Assembly: GCA_018820745.1 (NCBI GenBank)
Contig: JAHJNP010000281.1
Coordinates: forward strand, 1 to 9,352
DNA from: Gammaproteobacteria bacterium
GTDB taxonomy: Bacteria; Pseudomonadota; Gammaproteobacteria; Burkholderiales; Thiobacillaceae
Direction: 5' to 3'
Length of the DNA stretch: 9,352 nucleotides
Each line of letters begins with the position of its first letter. The first letter of the stretch is position 1. The notes below the pieces were generated by a model. That model made no database searches. It saw only the letters and a program-made list of their open reading frames with translations, and was not told the origin of the DNA. Positions 1 through 5,688 of this stretch are shown piece by piece. Made by a program: the position numbers and the translations under genes.

Positions 1-219
1 CGATCTCTGTCGCTGGCGAGCGAGGAAGAAGCGATTGCCCGCGTGGCGATGCGCGTGCGTCAGGGTGGGCACAATATTCCGCCCGAGGTTATTCGTCGCC
101 GCTTTGTCAGCGGCGTGAAAAATTTTCACGATGTTTATCGATCACGCGTCGATTTTTGGCAGTGGTTTGATAACAGCGGCCCCGCGCCGCAATTGCGAGA
201 GGAAGGAGAAAATCCATGA
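1..219 (+). CDS. Zeta-toxin-like P-loop kinase, C-terminal fragment (5' end outside window)
   Basis: Reading frame 1 is open from the first base and ends with TGA at 217-219, giving the last 72 residues of a protein that begins upstream of the window. The visible part contains EEAIARVAMRVRQGGHNIP followed by PEVIRRRF, then NFHDVY, VDFWQWFDNSG. This pattern (a G-H-x-I-P-x-x-x-I-x-R-R segment, then a DNS near the end) is what I recognise from the C-terminus of the predicted zeta-toxin/ABC-type ATPase kinases of COG4185. Zeta-type proteins phosphorylate UDP-activated amino sugars or related substrates and act as toxins. The Walker A motif would lie in the missing N-terminal part, so the activity cannot be verified here. 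The stop overlaps the start of the next small gene (ATGA, 216-219), which suggests translational coupling as a two-gene toxin-antitoxin unit. The family is likely, but the substrate is unknown. Confidence 0.72.
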   Translation, partial: RSLSLASEEEAIARVAMRVRQGGHNIPPEVIRRRFVSGVKNFHDVYRSRVDFWQWFDNSGPAPQLREEGENP

Positions 220-422
220 ATGAGACTATGGTTTCAATGTTACCGGATGCTGACATGCAGGCTGCCCCCAAAGCCATGTTGCGAGCGGCTCAGCGAGCCC
301 GCGACATTGCCCGGCAAACCAATACGCCGCTGGTGCTGATACGCGACGGGGTGCTGGTCGAGGAATTTGTGACCGATGCGCGTCCTGCGGATAAAGGACA
401 CAAGGTATCCGAGTTGCCATGA
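216..422 (+). CDS. Small protein coupled to zeta-like kinase, probable antitoxin
   Basis: This 68-residue ORF starts at an ATG that overlaps the stop of the upstream zeta-like gene by four bases (ATGA). It has a strong purine-rich ribosome site, AAGGAG at 203-208, seven bases before the start. The protein has a helical stretch rich in Ala and Arg (AMLRAAQRARDIARQT, about residues 20-35). It is followed by TPLVLIRDGVLVEE (about residues 37-50), a beta-hairpin-like segment with an R-D-G turn, and a short charged tail. Small proteins with this layout commonly accompany COG4185 kinases and are regarded as their antitoxins. That role is inferred from position and general form, not from a diagnostic motif. 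The end of the gene carries the sequence ATAAAGGACAC (391-401), which recurs in the intergenic dyad in front of hsdR. Confidence 0.65.
   Translation: MNETMVSMLPDADMQAAPKAMLRAAQRARDIARQTNTPLVLIRDGVLVEEFVTDARPADKGHKVSELP
391..401 (+). repeat. ATAAAGGACAC direct repeat, copy 1 (inside antitoxin gene)
   Basis: The 11-mer ATAAAGGACAC lies near the 3' end of the small antitoxin gene and is repeated exactly at 480-490, where it forms one arm of the intergenic dyad. An isolated half-site at this distance could be a secondary protein-binding site or chance. The sequence alone cannot decide. Confidence 0.45.
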
Positions 423-479
423 TGTTTTTCTCTTGCGGCAAGCTGCAGCGTCACAACTTGCTGATTTTGCACGACACTT

Positions 480-510
480 ATAAAGGACACTTTCAGGAAA
501 TGTCCTTTAT
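480..510. promoter_or_regulatory. Dyad ATAAAGGACA / TGTCCTTTAT in front of hsdR
   Basis: Two perfect 10-bp arms (480-489 and 501-510) flank an 11-bp spacer. Inside the spacer TTTC (491-494) and GAAA (497-500) continue the symmetry after one unpaired C. A TATAAA at 479-484 overlaps the left arm and could be a -10 box. The best upstream -35 candidate, TTGCTG at 458-463, is only 15 bp away, so the promoter call is weak. The two-base central loop would be too tight for a stable RNA hairpin in full, and there is no following T-run, so a DNA-binding operator is more likely than a terminator. It lies 28 bp upstream of the hsdR start and 58 bp after the antitoxin stop. It could regulate hsdR or be bound by the nearby antitoxin. 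Confidence 0.5.
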
Positions 511-537
511 GCAACGCCGATTTGTCCGATAGAACGC

Positions 538-3500
538 ATGGCCTACACCGACATCAACAGCGAAGACCGTCTGGTTCAGGCCACCTTTGCCGATCATCTG
601 GAAAAGGCGCTGGGCTGGGAGAGCGTCTACGCCTGGAACCAGGAAACCTTCGGCCCAGCGGGTACGCTGGGGCGCGCAAGCGAGCGCGAGGTGGTGCTGG
701 TGCGCGATCTGCGGGCAGCGCTGGCAAAGTTCAACCCGATTTTGCCGGAGGCGGCGATCAACGAGGCGGTGGTCAAGCTCACCCACCATGATTATTCGCG
801 GTCGCTGCTCCAGCACAATCAGGCGTTCTACACACTGATTCGCGATGGAGTGCCGGTGAGCTACCGCGATGCGCAAGGGGTGTTACGGCACGCGCAGGCC
901 AGAGTGATCGACTTCCGCAACCCGGACAACAATCGCTTTCTGGCAGTGCGCGAACTCAAGATTACCGGGCTTCGCACGCCCAACTACAACCGCCGCGCCG
1001 ACCTGGTCTGCTTCGTCAACGGCTTGCCGTTGGTGTTCATTGAGCTGAAGGCGGTCTACAAGAACATTCGCGCTGGGTTTGACGGCAATCTGCGTGATTA
1101 CCTGGACGAAAACGTCATCGCCCATGCTTTTCATCAAAACGCTTTCCTGATCGTGAGCAATGGCGACAACGCGCGCTATGGCTCGATTACCAGCGAATGG
1201 GAGCATTTCGGCGAATGGAAACGCTTGGACGAAAAAGACGAGGGCAGCGTGGCGGCTGAGGTGCTGCTCAACGGTATGTTGGCCAAAGAGCGGCTGCTGG
1301 ATATTGTCGAGAACTTCATTCTGTTCGACGCCAGCAAGACCGGGCCGGCGCGCAAGGTGGTGGCACGTAACCACCAGTTGCTGGGAGTGAATCAGGCGGT
1401 GGCGGCGGTGGTTCGGCAAGAGGCGATCAAGCGCCAGTTTCCGCCGGGCGAGCGGCTGACGCAGCGCGTGATTGAGTTGTCCATGGCTCGCGTTGAAGGC
1501 TCAAATGAACCGATGGCGGCTTACCCCATGGCGGCACAATCAACGGCGGAATACCGGGCAGATGGCAGCACCGAATCGCAGCCGCGAAGCTTGCAGATTG
1601 TCGAACGCGCGCACCCCGACCTTGGGCGTCTGGGCGTGGTGTGGCACACACAGGGCAGCGGCAAATCGTATTCGATGGCTTTCTTCGCCGAGAAGGTGCG
1701 GCGCACGGTGGAGGGCAATTTCACTTTTGTACTGATGACAGACCGTGACGATCTGGACAGCCAGATATACAAAACTTTCGTTGGTTGCGGGGTGGCGGAC
1801 GATCAGACGCCGCGCGCGGGTTCGGGCAAGGAACTGGAACAACTGCTCAAGCAGAATCTGCGCTACGTGTTCAGCCTGATTCACAAGTTCAACCAGGACG
1901 TGACGCCGGGTGAACCTTACAGCGACCGCGACGACATCATCGTGATTTCCGATGAGGCGCACCGCACCCAGGCCGGCAAGCTGGCGCGCAACATGCGCCT
2001 GGCGCTACCGAATGCGGCCTTCATCGGCTTCACCGGCACGCCGTTGTTCAAGCACGACGAACTGACCAAGCGCATCTTCGGCGATTACGTTTCCCGCTAC
2101 GACTTCAAGCGCAGCGAGGAAGACGGCGCGACGGTGAAACTGGTGTACGAGAATCGGGGCGAGAAGCTGGGTCTGGCGCGACTGGATTTGAACGACCGCA
2201 TCGCCGAGGCGGTGGAGCGTGTCGAACTCGACCCCGATCAAAACGCCTTGCTGGAAAGGCTGCTGGGTAAGGATTACGAGGTCATCACCGCCGATGAGCG
2301 TCTGGCGAAGATTGCCGCCGATTTCGTGACGCACTGCGCCACGCGCTGGGAGTCGGGGAAGTCGATGCTGGTCTGTATCGACAAAATCACCTGCGCGCGC
2401 ATGTTGATGCTGATCGAGCCGCTGTGGCGGGCGAAAGCGGCGGCGGTGCGCGACGAGGCGGAGGCGAAACGGGCCGAGATTGTCGCCGCTCCGGATGACG
2501 AGGTGCGGCAACGGCTGCACGCCCAACGCGACCGGCTGCTGGCACAGGCAAGCTGGCTGGATGAGACGCTGATCGAAATCGTCATCAGTGAGGCGCAAAA
2601 CGAAGTCGCCGATTTTAAAAAGTGGGGCTTCGACATCATCCCGCACCGTGCGCGAATGAAGCTGGGCTTCGAGGCGTCAGACGGCAAGCAAGTCACACTG
2701 GACTCTGCGTTCAAGAACCCACAACACCCGTTCCGCATCGCCATCGTCTGTGCCATGTGGTTGACCGGGTTCGACGTGGAATGCCTGTCCACGCTCTACA
2801 TCGATAAGCCGATGCGGGCGCACACCCTGATGCAGGCCATCGCCCGTGCCAATCGGCGCTATCCGGGCAAAGATTTCGGTCTGATCGTGGATTACAACGG
2901 CATGCTGAAAGCGTTGCGCGAGGCGCTGGCGCAGTACGCGCTGGGCGACGACGGCAACGGCGAGGCCGAAATCATCGCGCCTATCGAGGAGCGTGTGATG
3001 GCGCTACTGGACGCGATTGAGGCTACGGAAGCACATTTGCTGGGTTTGGGCTTTGACGCCACGTGCCTGCTTGGTACCAAGGGTTTTGCGCGCATCGAGG
3101 CGCTCAAGGATGCCGTAAACGTCGTTTACACCAGCGATGAAGCCAAGCGCCGCTTCGAGATTCTGACTCGGCAGGTGTTCATCCGCTTCAAGGCATTGCT
3201 GATGGAGCCGTCCGCCATCGTCTATGCCGAACGCCACGACAACATCGAGGCTATCTACAAAAAACTGACCGAGCGCAGGGATACCTCGGACGTGACGGCA
3301 CTGCTCAAGGAATTGCACCGGATCATCAATGAAGCCATCCGCACCCAGGCAACCGGCGGCGACCACGCAGAGGGCAGGCAGTATGACTTGAGCCAGATCG
3401 ACCTGGAAAAACTGCGCGATGAATTCGCCAAAAAAGTGAAGCGCAAGGCAACGGCCTTGCAGGACATTTATCAGATCGTCGAGGCGAAGCTCGCGCAGAT

Positions 3501-4002
3501 GCTGGCGAAGAATCCGCTACGCATGGATTACTACAAGAAATACCAGGCGATCATCGCCGATTACAACCGGGACAAAGATCGCATTGCGATTGAAGAGACC
3601 TTCGCCCAGGCCATGGATTTGATCGCGCGCCTGGATGCCGAGCAGCGCCGCGCAGCGGAAGAAGGCTTGAGCGAGGAACAGTTGGCACTGTTCGATTTGA
3701 TCCAGCGCGGCGATCTGTCAAAAGCTGACCGCGAGCGGGTCAAACAAGCCAGCCGCGAACTCCTGGCAGATGTGCTGCGGCTGATTGATCCGCTCGATCA
3801 ATGGACCGAAAAGGAACAGACCCAGGCTGAGGTGCAGACCTTTATTCTGGATCACGTTTATCTTGCGTTGCCCGAGCCACCCTATACGTCAGACGACAAG
3901 CAACGCGCGGCGGAAAGGATTTACGGGCATGTCTGGCAACAGAGCGTCTCTGGTGGGTTTGCTGGGCAATCGGATCGAGGCCAGAAATCGCCCGAAAAAT
4001 AG
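538..4002 (+). CDS. hsdR: Type I restriction endonuclease subunit R (HsdR)
   Basis: This 1154-residue protein is the DNA-cleaving and translocating motor of a type I restriction-modification complex, which works with HsdM and HsdS. The N-terminal PD-(D/E)xK nuclease is visible as RRADLV (Asp155) and FIELK (Glu169, Lys171). The SF2 helicase motor follows: Walker A HTQGSGKS (370-377), DEAH (472-475), GFTGTP (497-502) and motif VI QAIARANRRYPG (about 766-777). A long, charged, mainly helical C-terminal region (about 850-1120) is expected to dock on HsdM. The length is normal for the EcoR124-like group. ATG 538 is the first start after an in-frame TAA at 481; no strong ribosome site precedes it. 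There is a Ser/Ala-rich stretch of unusual length (about residues 300-360) between nuclease and motor. All catalytic residues are present, so the gene appears intact. hsdM and hsdS are not in the window and may lie before the zeta-like gene. Confidence 0.95.
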   Translation: MAYTDINSEDRLVQATFADHLEKALGWESVYAWNQETFGPAGTLGRASEREVVLVRDLRAALAKFNPILPEAAINEAVVKLTHHDYSRSLLQHNQAFYTLIRDGVPVSYRDAQGVLRHAQARVIDFRNPDNNRFLAVRELKITGLRTPNYNRRADLVCFVNGLPLVFIELKAVYKNIRAGFDGNLRDYLDENVIAHAFHQNAFLIVSNGDNARYGSITSEWEHFGEWKRLDEKDEGSVAAEVLLNGMLAKERLLDIVENFILFDASKTGPARKVVARNHQLLGVNQAVAAVVRQEAIKRQFPPGERLTQRVIELSMARVEGSNEPMAAYPMAAQSTAEYRADGSTESQPRSLQIVERAHPDLGRLGVVWHTQGSGKSYSMAFFAEKVRRTVEGNFTFVLMTDRDDLDSQIYKTFVGCGVADDQTPRAGSGKELEQLLKQNLRYVFSLIHKFNQDVTPGEPYSDRDDIIVISDEAHRTQAGKLARNMRLALPNAAFIGFTGTPLFKHDELTKRIFGDYVSRYDFKRSEEDGATVKLVYENRGEKLGLARLDLNDRIAEAVERVELDPDQNALLERLLGKDYEVITADERLAKIAADFVTHCATRWESGKSMLVCIDKITCARMLMLIEPLWRAKAAAVRDEAEAKRAEIVAAPDDEVRQRLHAQRDRLLAQASWLDETLIEIVISEAQNEVADFKKWGFDIIPHRARMKLGFEASDGKQVTLDSAFKNPQHPFRIAIVCAMWLTGFDVECLSTLYIDKPMRAHTLMQAIARANRRYPGKDFGLIVDYNGMLKALREALAQYALGDDGNGEAEIIAPIEERVMALLDAIEATEAHLLGLGFDATCLLGTKGFARIEALKDAVNVVYTSDEAKRRFEILTRQVFIRFKALLMEPSAIVYAERHDNIEAIYKKLTERRDTSDVTALLKELHRIINEAIRTQATGGDHAEGRQYDLSQIDLEKLRDEFAKKVKRKATALQDIYQIVEAKLAQMLAKNPLRMDYYKKYQAIIADYNRDKDRIAIEETFAQAMDLIARLDAEQRRAAEEGLSEEQLALFDLIQRGDLSKADRERVKQASRELLADVLRLIDPLDQWTEKEQTQAEVQTFILDHVYLALPEPPYTSDDKQRAAERIYGHVWQQSVSGGFAGQSDRGQKSPEK

Positions 4003-4183
4003 GATTCACAGGGCGAGACTTGGGATAGATCAACGTCATTTAGTGGATGTCGGTTTTGACCCGGACACAACCCGGCATTTGCCGTTTCTGAATGACTGCT
4101 CGCAGATGCGGACAGACTTTCGACCACGACTATGCGACCGTCCGTAGATGGCAGCTTCGGCCGAACAAAGGACGTATGCGGCG
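4003..4183. other. Convergent intergenic gap between hsdR and the RES toxin gene
   Basis: This 181-bp stretch lies between two convergent stop codons. I see no stable hairpin with a T-run on either strand, no RNA gene and no supportable ORF. Short open frames cross it, but they lack start signals and recognisable sequence. The minus-strand reading resembles the GC-rich non-coding spacer sequence often seen in proteobacterial genomes. Confidence 0.5.
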
Positions 4184-4930
4184 CTATCTCTGATCGTCTG
4201 TTCCGGGTTGAGAGGGCAGCACCATCCACGTTTGGCCGGGCTCCCGTTCCACCGCTACCCCCTCTCGGGTCAGCCGGTACGTCAGGGAACAGCAGGCACG
4301 GGGAGCAGAGAGCACGTTTCTGTTCAAGACCCCATAATTTTCACCCTCGCACCTGGCCGAGGGGGTCACGAATCCTGGGTGGCTTTCGCGGTGCAGCCTG
4401 GCGCCAATCTGCTGCGTAAAGTGATAGCTGGTTGGGTGCACCAAGTCAGGATATTCCGCGGCTCGCGCCCTCAGGTCCAACAGTGCCGCATCGCAGCGCA
4501 CCCAGTACACCTTGCGTTCCCCCGTTATGCTGTCGCGCGTTCCTCGGGTCACCAGGTCATCAAAGCCCGCGTCGGCGAGAAAGCTGTAACGCCAGTGGTG
4601 CACGGTTTCGTAAACCGTTGTCTCCACCGTGTCCGACCCATGCCAGATGCCGAAACTGCCATCGCAGAAGCGACTGGACGCCCAGTTGCGGAAGGGAAAC
4701 TCAATTGCATTGAGCCAGTCGGCCTCCTCGAAGGGACGGTCGATAATGGTCGTCGGCGATTCGTAGGTGTGCGGCTTGGTGGCGAGCTCGTGTTGTTGGG
4801 CAATTTCCCAGTCGGCCGGGTCGTCCGAGAGGTCGTCGAACAGGTTTTGGGAAACGCGGATGGACTTGATGTTGCGCGCCAGATCCTGGTGCACGTCGGC
4901 AAGCGGCAGCCCCGCGAAGAACGCCTCCAT
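4184..4930 (-). CDS. RES-domain toxin (NAD+-degrading family)
   Basis: This is the toxin of a RES-Xre toxin-antitoxin pair. RES-domain toxins of characterised systems deplete NAD+ in the cytoplasm. The core is seen as SSRFCDGSFGIWHG (85-98), VYETVHHW (106-113) and TPSARCEGENYGVLN (189-203). It supplies the conserved Arg87, Glu108 and Ser191 that give the family its name and line the active site. I start it at ATG 4930-4928, which overlaps the antitoxin stop (TGATG), giving 248 residues; a TTG one codon earlier is possible but unnecessary. The protein is longer than the usual 150-190-residue toxins. The extra length lies mostly before Arg87 (about 80 residues) and in a Pro/Gln-rich tail after about residue 220. 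The one-base overlap implies translational coupling, with the antitoxin made first. All three signature residues are present, so the toxin is probably active. Confidence 0.88.
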   Translation of the reverse strand: MEAFFAGLPLADVHQDLARNIKSIRVSQNLFDDLSDDPADWEIAQQHELATKPHTYESPTTIIDRPFEEADWLNAIEFPFRNWASSRFCDGSFGIWHGSDTVETTVYETVHHWRYSFLADAGFDDLVTRGTRDSITGERKVYWVRCDAALLDLRARAAEYPDLVHPTSYHFTQQIGARLHRESHPGFVTPSARCEGENYGVLNRNVLSAPRACCSLTYRLTREGVAVEREPGQTWMVLPSQPGTDDQR

Positions 4931-5325
4931 CAACTACCACGAACCCGGTCAAGATAAGCCCGGACCATGAGCATCCCGGCAAAGCCCCACTCCTTGATTA
5001 CATCTACAGGCGTAAGACCATCGAAGGCTTTGTTGCGCTGGGTCATCCAGGCGTAGGCGAGGTCTATGTCCTGCGGGAAGATCAGGCGGAGATTCTTGTG
5101 AATCGCCAATACGTGACCGGCGCGCTCCAGCAAGTCCCGGTTTGCGGCCAGGGGCTCGCCGCGACGGTAGCGGCCCAATGCCGCCCGGTTGTTTGTCGCC
5201 AGACCCAGCATGGCGAGCTGCTCCTCCGTTCCAAGCTTCCAATGCTCGAAGGCACGCGTCACCATCCTGGCCAGCGCGCCACGGTTTTGGTCGCCTTGGT
5301 TGAAGGCTGCGGCTGCTTGGTTCAT
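4930..5325 (-). CDS. Xre/MbcA/ParS-type antitoxin of the RES toxin
   Basis: This 131-residue protein is encoded directly upstream of the RES toxin, as is usual for this family. Residues about 20-58 form a helix-turn-helix region ([18 protein letters not shown], then [15 protein letters not shown]). Residues about 76-131 match the C-terminal toxin-binding domain (formerly DUF2384), with [30 protein letters not shown] and the final [11 protein letters not shown]. In this family the C-terminal tail enters the toxin active site and blocks NAD access. I choose ATG 5325-5323 because GAGGT lies about seven bases ahead of it. An open frame continues to a TTG at 5340 but lacks a ribosome site. The protein is expected to repress its own promoter, and a dyad overlaps the likely -10 box. 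The family is secure from the two-domain layout and the partner. Confidence 0.88.
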   Translation of the reverse strand: MNQAAAAFNQGDQNRGALARMVTRAFEHWKLGTEEQLAMLGLATNNRAALGRYRRGEPLAANRDLLERAGHVLAIHKNLRLIFPQDIDLAYAWMTQRNKAFDGLTPVDVIKEWGFAGMLMVRAYLDRVRGS

Positions 5326-5351
5326 GATGTAACCTCGCAAAGATCGTTTCA

Positions 5352-5380
5352 GTTGCTACTAATGTAGTGTTAGATGCAAC
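5352..5380. promoter_or_regulatory. 29-bp imperfect dyad over the xre-res promoter, candidate operator
   Basis: On the minus strand GTTGC (5380-5376) pairs with GCAAC (5356-5352), and on exactly the same axis CTAA (5373-5370) pairs with TTAG (5362-5359). Two mismatched bases separate the inner and outer arms, and seven bases form the centre. Nested arms sharing one axis and covering the -10 box fit binding by a dimeric Xre-type antitoxin that represses its own operon. The binding role is inferred. Confidence 0.5.
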
Positions 5381-5389
5381 GGAAAGCAA
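5361..5389 (-). promoter_or_regulatory. Probable sigma-70 promoter of xre-res
   Basis: Reading the minus strand, a -35-like TTGCTT (5389-5384) is followed after 17 bp by a -10-like TACATT (5366-5361). The -10 box is 35 bp upstream of the xre ATG. Spacing is ideal and both boxes match consensus at four of six positions. The dyad described separately covers the -10 region, supporting a regulated promoter. Confidence 0.5.
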
Positions 5390-5398
5390 GGTTCCAGG

Positions 5399-5410
5399 CG
5401 GTTCGAACCG
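5399..5410. repeat. 12-bp perfect palindrome CGGTTCGAACCG upstream of xre promoter
   Basis: CGGTTCGAACCG is self-complementary and lies 10 bp beyond the -35 box of the xre promoter. It could be a further binding site. It also resembles a tRNA T-loop sequence, but no acceptor or anticodon arms surround it, so it is not a tRNA. Chance is possible for a palindrome this short. Confidence 0.3.
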
Positions 5411-5436
5411 ACGGAATGTCTGGCGTGCGCAAAAAG

Positions 5437-5478
5437 AAAAAACCCAACCGTTTCCGGCTGGGGTTTGGGTGTTGGTGG
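5437..5478 (-). terminator. Second copy of the ssrA 3'-end/terminator; likely hipBA terminator and att-like repeat
   Basis: This sequence duplicates 7541-7583, the last six bases of ssrA plus its terminator. The match is 36 identical bases (5443-5478 versus 7548-7583) and continues into the A-run with a single missing C. On the minus strand it still forms a strong hairpin (arm AACCCCAGCCG, GAAA loop) followed by six T and a second T-rich run, so it can act as a terminator about 210 bases after hipA. The adjoining tmRNA body is absent: after the shared CCACCA-encoding bases the sequences diverge. A displaced 3' end of ssrA is the classic sign of integration at this gene, so I read the pair of repeats as att-like. 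Confidence 0.75.
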
Positions 5479-5662
5479 TGGGGTGGAACCCCGCACCAAA
5501 CGACTATTGAAAGTACGGAATCGAAGCGCTGCGGGCTGCTGCGAACCATTGCGAATTCAATCGAAAAGCCCTCGAGCCTGGCAAATGATACGCACGGTTG
5601 GTCGCCGGAAAAGGCCCTCAACCTCGTCTGCTTTCTGGGGCCAGTTCAATTCCCGAATCCGA
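5479..5662. other. Non-coding spacer between the two ssrA-like remnants
   Basis: About 184 bases separate the duplicated terminator from the T-arm-like sequence near the hipA stop. Just after the repeat, GGGG-type and CCCC-type runs around 5480-5497 form a short imperfect hairpin. The rest shows no gene, no recognised RNA and no clear repeat. Open frames through it are continuations of antisense hipA or terminator readings and have no protein-like features. Confidence 0.45.
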
Positions 5663-5679
5663 AATCGAACCCGCGTCCG
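5663..5679 (-). repeat. tmRNA T-arm-like 17-mer next to hipA stop, candidate att core
   Basis: This 17-bp stretch matches the T-arm of the intact ssrA gene (7594-7610) at 16 of 17 positions, with the same strand orientation. It includes the GGGTTCGATT loop and the preceding CGGACG. It begins 10 bp beyond the hipA stop codon. Flanking bases on both sides differ from ssrA, and no acceptor stem or CCA follows, so it is not a gene. Integrases that target ssrA often cross over near the T-arm, so it could be a scar of integration, but T-arm sequences are generic enough that chance cannot be excluded. Confidence 0.4.
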
Positions 5680-5688
5680 TCCGGTGGC

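Noticed and set aside
883..1419. Minus-strand ORFs inside hsdR (this one, and 2005-2646, 2274-2792)
   Set aside because: They are shadows of the hsdR frame in GC-rich DNA, with His/Gln-rich composition typical of antisense readings and no family resemblance.
4003..4183. Bidirectional terminator between hsdR and the RES gene
   Set aside because: The few short inverted matches here do not form a stable stem with a following T-run on either strand.
4148..4957. Plus-strand ORF of 269 codons
   Set aside because: It lies antisense to the RES toxin gene, whose three signature motifs are clear on the minus strand. The plus frame shows only a composition shadow.
5399..5410. tRNA gene suggested by the T-loop-like CGGTTCGAACCG
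   Set aside because: No acceptor, D or anticodon arms can be folded around it, and no CCA or discriminator follows at the right distance.
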